DNA of 35,167 bases from Burkholderia sp. Ax-1719 (GTDB taxonomy: Bacteria; Pseudomonadota; Gammaproteobacteria; Burkholderiales; Burkholderiaceae), in assembly GCF_011753055.1 (NCBI RefSeq), contig NZ_VWWJ01000046.1, positions 1 to 35,167 of the forward strand, read 5' to 3'. The translations under genes were made by a program, and so were the position numbers. Numbering within the stretch: position 1 is the first letter of the stretch; each line of letters begins with the position of its first letter. The notes beneath the pieces were generated by a model, which was not told where the DNA came from, searched no databases, and was given only the letters and a program-made list of their open reading frames with translations. This document shows, one piece after another, positions 7,976 to 15,516 of the stretch.

Positions 7976-8001
7976 AATGCCCGCAATTCGCGGGCATTTT
8001 T
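7976..8001 (+). terminator. Intrinsic terminator downstream of flhA
   Basis: A 9-bp perfect stem, AATGCCCGC (7976-7984) with GCGGGCATT (7990-7998), has a 5-nt loop and a T-run at 7997-8001. The T-run is on the plus-strand side only, so it should stop transcription coming from flhA. It abuts the 3' end of the toxin gene on the other strand. If active, it would uncouple flhF from flhBA. Confidence 0.7.
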
Positions 8002-8290
8002 ACGTCAGGCGGGTGTGGGCCTTTCGATACGCCGCGTTCGCTTCCCGCTTGCCGATTGCGATCACCAGCACGATTAGCTCGTCGTCGATGACCTGATAGA
8101 TCAAGCGATAACCCGAGGCGACGAGTTTGACCTTGTAGGCGTCGCCCATGCCGCCCAATTTCGCCGATTTGACGCGCGGCTTTATCAGCCGCTCGGTTAG
8201 CTTCTTCGTGAACTGCCGTCGAACAGTGGCATCGAGGCGCTCCCATTCCTTAAGCGCATCTTCGTGAAAGTGCAAGTCATAGGTCTTCAA
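8000..8290 (-). CDS. RelE/ParE-family toxin, RelE-like mRNA interferase
   Basis: A 96-residue protein with the compact RelE fold sequence pattern. RelE-type toxins cleave mRNA in the ribosomal A site. Residues K53, K55 (AYKVKL), R62 (GYRLIY), R82 and Y88 (GKREANAAY) line up, with a one-residue shift, with the catalytic K52, K54, R61, R81 and Y87 of E. coli RelE. The active site thus looks complete. The start is TTG at 8290, the first start codon after an in-frame stop, and it overlaps the antitoxin end by 14 nt. That arrangement couples the two genes. The pair resembles RelE/StbE-type toxins with Phd/YefM-type partners. Location between flhA and flhF and an AT-rich control region suggest acquisition. 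Confidence 0.9.
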   Translation of the reverse strand: MKTYDLHFHEDALKEWERLDATVRRQFTKKLTERLIKPRVKSAKLGGMGDAYKVKLVASGYRLIYQVIDDELIVLVIAIGKREANAAYRKAHTRLT

Positions 8291-8525
8291 GCTTGACTCT
8301 CACCTTCTTGCGACCGTCATTCAGGCGGGAGCGCGCAAGTTCCACGAGCTCGATGTCTTCGAGCCGGTCACAGATGGCCTCCCATTCGCTTGCGGGAATC
8401 AGGTAAGCAACCGGCTTGTTCCGGTTGAGGATTGCGACGGGACCGTCGGCTTGTTCGATCGCTGCCATTGGGTTCACCTTCAGTTCGCTGATGCCAATCG
8501 ATGCTCTTGCCAGGATGCTTTCCAT
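8277..8525 (-). CDS. Phd/YefM-family antitoxin
   Basis: An 82-residue antitoxin that should bind and neutralise the adjacent RelE-like toxin and repress its own promoter. The N-terminal half has the Phd/YefM DNA-binding pattern: a helix with ISELKVNPMAAIEQA, then GPVAILNRNKPVAYLIP and a start of the second helix at ASEWEAICDRL. The C-terminal part is charged (RSRLNDGRKKVRVKLEDL), as expected for the flexible toxin-binding tail. It is first in the operon and overlaps the toxin gene by 14 nt. The upstream AT-rich segment holds three 12-bp repeats and a TATAAT box, consistent with autoregulation. Confidence 0.9.
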   Translation of the reverse strand: MESILARASIGISELKVNPMAAIEQADGPVAILNRNKPVAYLIPASEWEAICDRLEDIELVELARSRLNDGRKKVRVKLEDL

Positions 8526-8587
8526 TTTGCGGATTCCTCAAGTAAAGCGAACACGTCGCAGGCGGCTCGCGGTGACGCCGATCAATA

Positions 8588-8627
8588 GACCAAATTATAG
8601 GTCGAATATTTAGTCGCATATTTGGTC
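8588..8627 (-). promoter_or_regulatory. Toxin-antitoxin promoter and operator with three 12-bp tandem repeats
   Basis: Three consecutive 12-mers at 8592-8603, 8604-8615 and 8616-8627 read AAATTATAGGTC, GAATATTTAGTC and GCATATTTGGTC. The whole is bounded by an inverted repeat, GACCAAAT (8588-8595) and ATTTGGTC (8620-8627). On the minus strand a perfect TATAAT lies at 8599-8594, inside the first repeat, about 70 nt upstream of the antitoxin start. No good -35 is visible 17 nt away. The layout fits cooperative binding of the antitoxin over its own promoter. Confidence 0.6.
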
Positions 8628-8885
8628 TCCACGACCTCGCATGATCTATCGCCTGGTGGCGAGAATTGATGGGCTCCAATCGCGGGCCTCCATCCCCCAC
8701 CTCATCTCATTGGCCGAATTACCCACATTTCCCCGTCCTGATCCATCGATCGTGAGTGGCTCACCTTCGAAATAATTCCAACATCGGAGAAGGGTTCACG
8801 CGGTGCGTGTTCCCGCAGTGATCCAGACGCAATTCAACGGCATACGACAGGCGGCGCAGGCCGCTTACCTCATCAGGGGCATAGC
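8628..8885. other. Intergenic region upstream of flhF
   Basis: With the operator and antitoxin leader, about 360 nt (8526-8885) carries no gene. A small hairpin, TCGCC-TGGT-GGCGA, lies at 8649-8662. AATAAT at 8771-8776 could be a -10 box for flhF, but no -35 match is seen. No sigma-28 or FlhDC-like site was found. Since a terminator follows flhA, an flhF promoter is expected here but not identified. Confidence 0.35.
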
Positions 8886-10955
8886 TTGAACATTCGCAAA
8901 TTCATCGGTGGCAATAGCCGCGACGCTCTGCGCCTCGTGCGCGAAGCGCTGGGTGCGGACGCCGTCGTCCTGTCGAACCGCACGCTCGACGATGGCACGG
9001 TCGAGATCGTCGCCCTCGCGGACAGCGACCTCGCGGCCATCGCGCCCGCGGATGCAGCGCCCCTCGGTGCGGCTCAACCGCAATCGTCGTCGCCCTCCCA
9101 GGCGCTCGCCACGCGCATGCAGCGCGCAGCGACCGCCGCGCTGCCCGGCGTCGCCACGTCGATGAGCGCGCCCGCTGCCGCCGCTTCGGCAGCCGCGGCG
9201 AGCTTCGGCAACCCCTACGCGAGCGGCGGCATGCCCGACGTGTTCTCGTCGGTGTTCGGCGCGAGCCCGGAAGTGGGCGTGGAGCCGGGTGCTGCGGGCG
9301 CGGACAGCAAGAACGACGCCGATAGCGACGACGACAACGATCACGCCGACGACATCGGCGTCTCGCTGGCGCAAACGCTGCAACCGAAGCCCGCCAAGCC
9401 GGTGAACGCCGCCGCCTCGCGCGCCGCCGCCGGTCAGGCCGCGCAGCAATCGACCATGCCGCCGACCGCGCAGACGATGGCCGCCTCGCCGTTCGGCACC
9501 TTCCCGTCCAGCGCCGCCAACGCGAACGGCGCAGCCAACCGCTCGGCCTCGAACCCGTCCGCCGCGCGCGAAGCCGCTGCGCTGCTGGAGCAAGCCGTCG
9601 CGAATCCGTTCGGCGAACCGGCGAGCGCGCCGCGCACGATGGCCGAAACGAATCCCTGGCTGATCGATCACGCACGCCGTATCGCCAACCAGCAGAATCA
9701 GCAAGACAACGCCAAGGCGCCCGGCATGTCGCCGTCGGCGGCCATGGCCAAGGGTCTGGGCATGACCGCCGACCCGGTGCATCCCGCCGATATCGAAGCG
9801 AGCCAGCCGCAATGGGCGCTCGAAGCGGCCCACGCCGCCGCCCGTCGCGCCGCGCGCAGCATCGGCCAGAGTGCCGACGCAGCCGGTCCGGCGCCGTCCG
9901 AACAGGCCGCAGCCGCCGCCGCCGCGAATACGGCGCAAACGGTGAGCGAAGCGATCCGCTCGCGTATCGAGCAGGTCGTCAACGAGACCGTGATGAACGA
10001 GCTCGCGTCGATGCGCGGCATGATGGAAGAGCAGTTCGCGGGTCTGCTGTGGGGCGAGCGCCAGCGCCGCAGCCCGGTGCAGGGCGCGCTCACCAAGCAG
10101 TTGTTCGCAGCCGGTTTCTCGGCACAGCTCGTGAAGATGATGATCGAGCGTCTGCCGGATGTGGAAACCGAAGAAGCCGGCATGGAGTGGGTGCAGTCGG
10201 TGCTCGAATCGAATCTGCCGGTACTCGAAGACGAAGAAGCGCTGATGGAGCGCGGCGGCGTGTTCGCCCTGATGGGCCCGACGGGCGTAGGCAAGACCAC
10301 GACCACCGCGAAGCTCGCCGCACGCTGCGTGATGCGCTTCGGCGCCAGCAAGGTCGCGCTGCTCACCACCGACAGCTACCGTATCGGCGGCCATGAGCAG
10401 CTGCGCATCTTCGGCAAGATCCTGGGCGTTTCCGTGCACGCGGTGCGCGACGGCGCCGATCTCGAACTCGCGCTCACCGAACTCAAGAGCAAGCACATCG
10501 TGCTGATCGACACGATCGGCATGAGCCAGCGCGACCGCGCGGTGGCCGACCAGATCGCCATGCTGTGCGGCACGGGCCGTCCGGTGCAGCGTCTCTTGCT
10601 GCTCTCGGCGACCAACCACGGCGACACGCTCAACGAAGTGGTGCAGGCCTATCAAAGCGGTCCGGACGAATCGCCGCTGACCGGCTGCATTCTCACCAAG
10701 CTCGACGAGGCCACCAACCTCGGCAGCACGCTCGATACGGTGCTGCGCTACAAGCTGCCGGTGCACTACGTCTCGACTGGCCAGAAGGTGCCTGAGAACC
10801 TGTACGTGGCCACGCGCCGCTTCCTGATTCGCAGCGCCTTCTGCGTGCCGCGCGACCGCTCGCCGTTCGTGCCGCATGAGGACGACATCCCCGCGCTGCT
10901 GTCGGCGTTGTCGAACCGCTCGAATTCGCAAGCCCACGAGGTCCGGTTTGGATAA
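8886..10955 (+). CDS. flhF: FlhF, SRP-type GTPase for flagellar placement
   Basis: FlhF is a GTPase related to Ffh and FtsY that recruits early flagellar components and sets their position. The TTG start at 8886 gives NIRKFIGGNSRDALRLVREALG, the conserved B-domain start. A very long Ala/Pro/Asn-rich region follows (about residues 65-350). The N domain is at about 360-455 and the G domain from about 460. Motifs: G1 GPTGVGKTTT (464 on), DSYRIGGHEQL, G3 LIDTIGMSQRD and G4 TKLDE. The total of 689 residues is longer than the 400-500 of many orthologues because of the low-complexity part. It overlaps flhG by 8 nt. No promoter was recognised upstream. Confidence 0.95.
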   Translation: MNIRKFIGGNSRDALRLVREALGADAVVLSNRTLDDGTVEIVALADSDLAAIAPADAAPLGAAQPQSSSPSQALATRMQRAATAALPGVATSMSAPAAAASAAAASFGNPYASGGMPDVFSSVFGASPEVGVEPGAAGADSKNDADSDDDNDHADDIGVSLAQTLQPKPAKPVNAAASRAAAGQAAQQSTMPPTAQTMAASPFGTFPSSAANANGAANRSASNPSAAREAAALLEQAVANPFGEPASAPRTMAETNPWLIDHARRIANQQNQQDNAKAPGMSPSAAMAKGLGMTADPVHPADIEASQPQWALEAAHAAARRAARSIGQSADAAGPAPSEQAAAAAAANTAQTVSEAIRSRIEQVVNETVMNELASMRGMMEEQFAGLLWGERQRRSPVQGALTKQLFAAGFSAQLVKMMIERLPDVETEEAGMEWVQSVLESNLPVLEDEEALMERGGVFALMGPTGVGKTTTTAKLAARCVMRFGASKVALLTTDSYRIGGHEQLRIFGKILGVSVHAVRDGADLELALTELKSKHIVLIDTIGMSQRDRAVADQIAMLCGTGRPVQRLLLLSATNHGDTLNEVVQAYQSGPDESPLTGCILTKLDEATNLGSTLDTVLRYKLPVHYVSTGQKVPENLYVATRRFLIRSAFCVPRDRSPFVPHEDDIPALLSALSNRSNSQAHEVRFG

Positions 10956-12027
10956 GTTTGTGATCGATCAGGCAGAAGGCCTGCGGCGACTGCTGGCGCG
11001 CGAAGGTTCGCGCGTGATCGCGGTGACGGGCGGCCCCGGCGCGCCGGGACGTACCACCGCCGTGATCAACCTGGCGGCCGCGCTGACCGCGCAAGGCAAG
11101 GACGTGCTCATCATCGACGAATGCCTCGGGCCGCGTTCGGTGAGCGGGCTGCTCGGCGGCGTGCGCGGCGCGGGCAACTTCGCGGCGGTGATGCGCGGCG
11201 AGATGGCGCTCGACGAAGCGGTGGGGCGTCATGCTCTGGGCTTCGGCGTGCTGGCCGCCTCGCGCGAGCACCGCGCGCAGTACACCAGCGCGCAACTGAA
11301 CAAGGTGTTGACCGGTCCCGCCGATTTCGTGCTGATCGATGCGCAGCTCGACGCCGAAGGCGCGCTGTCGCCGCTCGCGATGCACGCGCATGACCTGCTG
11401 ATCGTGATGCGTGTTTCCGCGCAGGCGATCACCGATGCCTACGCCTGCATGAAACGGCTGCACTTCGCGCATGCGATCGGCCAGTTTCGCGTGCTGGCGA
11501 ACCACATCGAGCATGGCCCGGAAGCGCAGGCCGCGTTCGAGAACCTCGCCGGGGTGGCCAGCCGCTACCTGACGGTGTCGATCGAAAACGCGGGCTGCGT
11601 GGCAGCGGACCCGCACATGCCGCGCGCGGTGCAACTGTCGCGCTGCATCGTCGATGCGTTCCCGTCGACGGCCGCGGCACGCGACTTCCGTCACGTGGCC
11701 GCCGAGCTGCCGCACTGGCCGATGCGCCCCGCGCTGTCGGCCCGTTCGACCGGCTCGGGCCGCTCGACGAGTTTCGCCGAGGCCGTGGCGGCGGATAACG
11801 CCCAGGCATCGGCAGCGAAGGTGGAAACCGCGCCTGCGGGCGTGGCGGCTGCCGCGGTATCGGCGCTCGCGAGCGGACAAGCAGGACAAGCGGGACACGC
11901 CGGACACGGCAATGCCGCTGAATCATTTGTTTCGACCGTCACTGGCGTTCCATCCGCGCCTGCGTCGGCCCATGCAGGATGGCGGGCGGACCCGCCCGTG
12001 CCGCGCCCGACGCCCCAGCACGCTTGA
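10948..12027 (+). CDS. flhG: FlhG (FleN/YlxH-type) MinD-like regulator of flagellar number
   Basis: FlhG-type proteins are MinD-like ATPases that control flagellar number and stimulate the FlhF GTPase. The TTG start at 10948 has GAGG at 10938-10941 and overlaps the flhF end by 8 nt. The longer frame from 10876 lies within flhF and is rejected. The N-terminus DKFVIDQAEGLRRLL contains the DQAxxLR pattern known to activate FlhF. The nucleotide-binding loop reads TGGPGAPGRTT (residues 27-37). Neither the MinD signature lysine nor the P-loop lysine is present; Arg35 occupies the latter place. The DxxI strand VLIIDE is retained. After about residue 260 the tail is Ala/Gly/Thr-rich. The protein has 359 residues against about 290 in typical FlhG. 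It is followed by fliA. Confidence 0.92.
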   Translation: MDKFVIDQAEGLRRLLAREGSRVIAVTGGPGAPGRTTAVINLAAALTAQGKDVLIIDECLGPRSVSGLLGGVRGAGNFAAVMRGEMALDEAVGRHALGFGVLAASREHRAQYTSAQLNKVLTGPADFVLIDAQLDAEGALSPLAMHAHDLLIVMRVSAQAITDAYACMKRLHFAHAIGQFRVLANHIEHGPEAQAAFENLAGVASRYLTVSIENAGCVAADPHMPRAVQLSRCIVDAFPSTAAARDFRHVAAELPHWPMRPALSARSTGSGRSTSFAEAVAADNAQASAAKVETAPAGVAAAAVSALASGQAGQAGHAGHGNAAESFVSTVTGVPSAPASAHAGWRADPPVPRPTPQHA

Positions 12028-12080
12028 CGTGCGGTGGCGACAAGCGCAGCAAGGGAAACAGCGACTAATTTGCATGGGAT

Positions 12081-12109
12081 CGCAGCGGGCGTAAAAGCGC
12101 CCGGCTGCG
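12081..12109 (+). other. Stem-loop in the fliA leader
   Basis: CGCAGcGGGCG (12081-12091) can pair with CGCCCggCTGCG (12098-12109), two 5-bp GC-rich helices with a small internal bulge and a 6-nt TAAAAG loop. It ends 5 nt before the GAGAGGAG ribosome site of fliA. There is no T-run, so it is not a terminator. It could influence fliA translation or mRNA stability; function unproven. Confidence 0.5.
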
Positions 12110-12126
12110 GTCGAGAGGAGAGCACG

Positions 12127-12858
12127 ATGTACAACGCTCAAGGAAAGATTTCGCAGGCCGATGTGCTGGCGAAATACGCGCCGCTGGTACGGCGCCTGGG
12201 TCTGCAACTCGTGGCGAAGATGCCCGCGAGCGTGGATCTGGATGACTTGATCCAGGCCGGCATGATCGGCCTGATGGATGCCGCCAACCGCTACAAGGAA
12301 GACCAGGGCGCGCAGTTCGAAACCTACGCCAGCCAGCGCATTCGCGGCGCGATGCTCGACGAGCTGCGCAGCAACGACTGGCTGCCGCGCAGCCTGCGCC
12401 GCACCTCGCGCGAGGTGGAGAGCGCGGTGCACAAGGTCGAACAGCGTCTGGGCCGCGCCGCGAGCGAAACCGAGATCGCCGACCATCTGGAAATGCCGCT
12501 CGACGAATATCAGTCGATGCTGCAGGACCTGCATGGCAGCCAGCTGATCTACTACGAAGACTTCGACCGCTCGGCCGACGACGAGCCGTTCCTCGACCGC
12601 TATTGCGTCGATCATTCGGACCCGCTCTCGGCGCTGCTCGATGACAGCCTGCGCGGCGCGCTGGTGGAAGCGATCGAGCGCCTGCCCGAGCGCGAAAAGC
12701 TGCTGATGTCGCTCTACTACGAGCGCGGCATGAACCTGCGCGAAATCGGCGCGGTGATGGAAGTCAGCGAATCGCGCGTGTGCCAGCTGCACAGCCAGGC
12801 GGTCGCGCGACTGCGTACGCGTCTGCGCGAGATGGCGTGGGCGGGGCAGGAGAACTGA
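12127..12858 (+). CDS. fliA: FliA, sigma-28 flagellar RNA polymerase sigma factor
   Basis: FliA directs RNA polymerase to late flagellar and chemotaxis promoters and is held inactive by FlgM until the hook is finished. It has 243 residues (E. coli 239). The start at 12127 has GAGAGGAG at 12113-12120; an upstream in-frame extension from 12034 is unlikely. Region 2 is visible in YAPLVRRLGLQLVAKMPASV, DLDDLIQAGMIGLMDA and FETYASQRIRGAMLDELR. Region 3 includes PRSLRRTSREV. Region 4 has LREIGAVMEVSESRVCQLHS, the helix-turn-helix for the -35 box. It is the last gene of the flhF-flhG-fliA unit and is followed by a clear terminator. Four candidate target promoters are in this window. Confidence 0.97.
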   Translation: MYNAQGKISQADVLAKYAPLVRRLGLQLVAKMPASVDLDDLIQAGMIGLMDAANRYKEDQGAQFETYASQRIRGAMLDELRSNDWLPRSLRRTSREVESAVHKVEQRLGRAASETEIADHLEMPLDEYQSMLQDLHGSQLIYYEDFDRSADDEPFLDRYCVDHSDPLSALLDDSLRGALVEAIERLPEREKLLMSLYYERGMNLREIGAVMEVSESRVCQLHSQAVARLRTRLREMAWAGQEN

Positions 12859-12899
12859 ATAAAGCACGGCGCCGCAAGATCGGCGCTACGGGGAGGGGG

Positions 12900-12931
12900 A
12901 AGCCGGAGCGTGTGAGCGCTTCGGCTTTTTT
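12900..12931 (+). terminator. Intrinsic terminator after fliA
   Basis: An 11-bp stem (12900-12910 with 12917-12927, one G-T pair) with loop TGTGAG is followed by TTTTTTCTTTT from 12926. A textbook rho-independent terminator about 40 nt downstream of the fliA stop. Confidence 0.9.
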
Positions 12932-12992
12932 CTTTTGGGGGCGGCCGGGCGCGGGTTCATGCCGGTGCGTCGGCATCCCCAACCCCCAACGC

Positions 12993-13019
12993 AAAAAAAC
13001 CGAAGCACCCAGGCTTCGG
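12993..13019 (-). terminator. Intrinsic terminator after flgN (minus strand)
   Basis: Read on the minus strand, CCGAAGC (13019-13013), a 6-nt loop and GCTTCGG (13006-13000) are followed by seven T's. A shorter T-run on the other side means it may also act for plus-strand transcripts. It separates the convergent fliA and flgMN units. Confidence 0.85.
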
Positions 13020-13054
13020 CTTTTCCCATCGTCTTTTACGGATCAATCAGTCAG

Positions 13055-13501
13055 TTACAGCCCGAACTGCGGCAAGCGTCCGTCCGGGCCGTACAGCATC
13101 GAAGTGCCGGTGTTCGTTTCGCCGCGCAGGATCGCCAGCGCCCGGCGGTTATGTTCCATGCGGGTGCGCACCATCATGCCGATGGTCAGGTTCTGCCGGC
13201 GCGCGCGCTCGGTCGAACCCTTGAGCAGTTCCCATTGCCCCAACAGACGCGCGTCGCCGTCGCAGGCCATTTCGATGCCCTTGCGCCCGGTCGGCAGGCC
13301 GAGGCCCTTGAGCTGCGCGTCGCGCACTTTCTCAAGACCGGACATGCGTTGCGTGAGCGTCGTCTTCTGCTCGACGATCTGCGGCAGCGAATCCATGCCG
13401 TCTGCCGTGGTGAGCGCCTTCTCCTCGAAGGCGAGCAGCGAGGCGAACGCCTCCACCGCGGCGTGTTCGTCGATCAATGTGGCGAGAAGAGCGTCTTTCA
13501 T
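13055..13501 (-). CDS. flgN: FlgN, export chaperone for hook-filament junction proteins
   Basis: FlgN is a cytoplasmic chaperone that binds FlgK and FlgL and delivers them to the export gate. It has 148 residues (E. coli 138) and is almost wholly alpha-helical. Conserved features are an N-terminal helix with a run of acidic and hydrophobic residues (LIDEHAAVEAFASLLAFEEKAL), and the middle QIVEQKTTLTQRMSGLE. The C-terminal helix carries RRQNLTIGMMVRTRMEHNRRAL, the FlgK/L-binding part, and ends in SMLYGPDGR. It lies 59 nt downstream of flgM on the same strand, probably cotranscribed. The ribosome site is weak. Its clients flgK and flgL are at 24842-28122. Confidence 0.93.
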   Translation of the reverse strand: MKDALLATLIDEHAAVEAFASLLAFEEKALTTADGMDSLPQIVEQKTTLTQRMSGLEKVRDAQLKGLGLPTGRKGIEMACDGDARLLGQWELLKGSTERARRQNLTIGMMVRTRMEHNRRALAILRGETNTGTSMLYGPDGRLPQFGL

Positions 13502-13560
13502 CGGGTACCACCGTTAAAGCGGGTTGTGCGGGACGGCCCGCCGCCGCGCTGTCTGGCTGA

Positions 13561-13920
13561 CTAGCTGCCCGAAGCAGCCGGCTTCACCAGTCCGCGCGCC
13601 GTTTCCAGAATGCCATCGGCGATCTTGCCGGTGTCGATCTGCAGCGTGCCGTTCTTGATGGCGTCCTTGATCGACTGGACATGCGCCGTGTCGATGTCGG
13701 CTGAGCCGCTCGCCGCGAGCGAACGCAGCGAGGAAGAAAGGTTGGAAAGGCTCACGTTGGCGTCTCCGCTAGTGCCGCTCGTGCTGCCGGCGCTCGTCGC
13801 CGGGGCGCTGGAGGCCGTGTTGCCGGTCGTCGCGGTGCTTGCGGTTTCGCCTTGTTGCGCGCGCGTCAGGCCATCCTGCAGCGGGAGCGCGTCATTGCGG
13901 GTGGAGGTGTCGATTTTCAC
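13561..13920 (-). CDS. flgM: FlgM, anti-sigma-28 factor
   Basis: FlgM binds FliA and blocks it until exported through the completed hook. It has 119 residues against 97 in E. coli. The extra length lies in an Ala/Ser/Thr-rich, probably disordered N-terminal half, as expected for an exported unfolded protein. The C-terminal sigma-binding part holds VSLSNLSSSLRSLAA, DIDTAHVQSIKDAIKNG and QIDTGKIADGILET, matching the FlgM family. GTG at 13920 is the start, with GGAAG about 7 nt upstream. A candidate sigma-28 promoter lies directly upstream, giving the usual autoregulatory loop. Confidence 0.95.
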   Translation of the reverse strand: MKIDTSTRNDALPLQDGLTRAQQGETASTATTGNTASSAPATSAGSTSGTSGDANVSLSNLSSSLRSLAASGSADIDTAHVQSIKDAIKNGTLQIDTGKIADGILETARGLVKPAASGS

Positions 13921-13949
13921 GATGGGGCTTCCTGATCCGTATGGCCTTT

Positions 13950-13977
13950 ATAACGGCAAGGGGCCGCGCGAACTTTA
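13950..13977 (-). promoter_or_regulatory. Candidate sigma-28 promoter for flgMN
   Basis: On the minus strand, TAAAGTTC (13977-13970), a 12-nt spacer, then GCCGTTAT (13957-13950). The spacer is one longer than the usual 11. It lies about 30 nt upstream of the flgM start, giving a short leader. The -10 is identical to that of the flgK candidate. Confidence 0.65.
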
Positions 13978-14114
13978 GCGCGAATCTCCAGCGGTTACAC
14001 GATGTTACGTGTCCTTACGCACATAGCCATCCTGAGCATTTTCGGGCCTGATCGAAATGCGTTTTGCATCAAGGTCGGGCGTCGATCGTGCCTCGACCGG
14101 ATCATGAATCGTGC

Positions 14115-15449
14115 CTATATCTGCACCTGCACCGTTGCGGCGTCTTTCACCACGCCGCTGATGATCTGTCCGTTGGGGGTGCGCACGCGCACCAGCTGGC
14201 CCGGCGCGGCGTTGTTGAGCACGCTGCCTTCCGAGGAAATCGTGAAATTCGAGCCCACCGCGATCACCTTGACCGTCTGGCCGATCACCACCGACGAGGC
14301 GCTGCGCAGCATATCCGAGCGCAGCGGCAGGCCCGAGGTGATGCGCATGAGGGCAATCGCGCCGTTGGCCTGGGAGGGATCGGTGATGACGGTTTGCGGC
14401 AGCGTCGAGAGATCGCCGTCGCGCGGCACGTAGTCGACCGCGGACAGCGCCTCGCCCGGATTGATCTGGCGCGACGCGACGTAATAGGTGATCTGCACGA
14501 TCACGCGGCCCTGCACGTAGAGCGTCCACGGCTTCGCGCCGACGCAGCGCACGCCCACCGTGGTGCGGCCGAAGCTGCGCGCGCCGGGCGGCATGAACGG
14601 TTCGAGCGCGTCGCAGGCCGCGAGGCCGCGCGGGAACACCGGCGCGACGCTCACTTCGACCTTGCCAGGCAAACCCGCCGATTGTTGCTGGAGATAGGTG
14701 AGGGCGGCGGCGCGGATGCGCTCGCCGTCTTCCTGGCCTGGCGGCACCGGCTGGACGGCCTGCGCCGCCTGAACGGCTTGCGCGGCCTGGCCGTATGCCG
14801 ACGCGCTTTGCACGACGACCGGCGTCACCGCACGCGACGGCGCGGCCACGCTCACGCGCTGGAAGCCGCCTGCGTTGGCACTGGCGTTGGCGTTCATGCT
14901 GGCGGGCGGCACGCGCATCGGCTGCACGGCGCGCGCAATCGCGGGGCGCTGCATGGCCGATGCTACCGATGCAACCGGTGCGGCCGGCGTACCCGGCGAA
15001 GGAATCGTGACGATCTGCGGCGCATCACTGGCGGCCGCGTTCTGGGCGGCGGTGCCGCGTTCGCCCGCGCCGGGAATCGAAATCATGCCGCTCTGGGCGG
15101 CCGACGCCTGGCCCGCCTGCTGCTGCGCGCGCGAGTTCGCGCTATAGGCCAGCGATCTGGCGATTTCCGCATAAGCCGCGGCGTTGGCGGCGGCCTTGTT
15201 CTTCGACGGCTCGTTGAGCATCGCGCTCATGCGCTGCGCGTCCTCACCGGCGCGATCGCCGGGACCCGCGATATAGATCTGCTGGGCCGATGCATCGCTC
15301 TGCGCGTTGGCGGCGCCGCTCGCAAGCACGCCCGCAGCGGCAATCAAGGCGGCCACAGTGGCGCGCACAGCGGTTTTGCAGACCGAACGGCCGAGCGCGA
15401 GCCTTGGCGCTGCCGCGCGGCGTGCGCGGAGGTGGGCTGTCTGCGGCAT
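14115..15449 (-). CDS. flgA: FlgA, P-ring assembly chaperone, with a long N-terminal extension
   Basis: FlgA is a periplasmic chaperone needed for FlgI to form the P ring. ATG 15449 with AGGGAG upstream gives 444 residues, about twice the E. coli length (219). A signal peptide (VRATVAALIAAAGVLASGAANA) ends near residue 49. Residues about 50-225 are Ala/Gln/Val-rich with little similarity to anything I recognise. The family domain is in the C-terminal half. It starts near EDGERIRAAALTYLQQQ, includes GRTTVGVRCVGAKPWTLYVQ and VSAVDYVPRDGDL-like elements, and ends with GQLVRVRTPNGQIISGVVKD, the SAF/FlgA terminal motif. It is divergent from flgB across a 227-nt region with an activator-like palindrome. 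It is followed on the same strand by flgM. Confidence 0.93.
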   Translation of the reverse strand: MPQTAHLRARRAAAPRLALGRSVCKTAVRATVAALIAAAGVLASGAANAQSDASAQQIYIAGPGDRAGEDAQRMSAMLNEPSKNKAAANAAAYAEIARSLAYSANSRAQQQAGQASAAQSGMISIPGAGERGTAAQNAAASDAPQIVTIPSPGTPAAPVASVASAMQRPAIARAVQPMRVPPASMNANASANAGGFQRVSVAAPSRAVTPVVVQSASAYGQAAQAVQAAQAVQPVPPGQEDGERIRAAALTYLQQQSAGLPGKVEVSVAPVFPRGLAACDALEPFMPPGARSFGRTTVGVRCVGAKPWTLYVQGRVIVQITYYVASRQINPGEALSAVDYVPRDGDLSTLPQTVITDPSQANGAIALMRITSGLPLRSDMLRSASSVVIGQTVKVIAVGSNFTISSEGSVLNNAAPGQLVRVRTPNGQIISGVVKDAATVQVQI

Positions 15450-15516
15450 GGTCGTTCTCCCTCTATTGCATTGACACGCCTCGCATTCTAGGTGGCGCGC
15501 CCAGCTTCCTGGCGTT

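Noticed and set aside
8865..10937. A 690-codon open frame antisense to flhF
   Set aside because: Its composition is Arg/His/Ala-rich with no recognisable domain. It mirrors the flhF reading frame in very GC-rich DNA, where antisense stops are rare.
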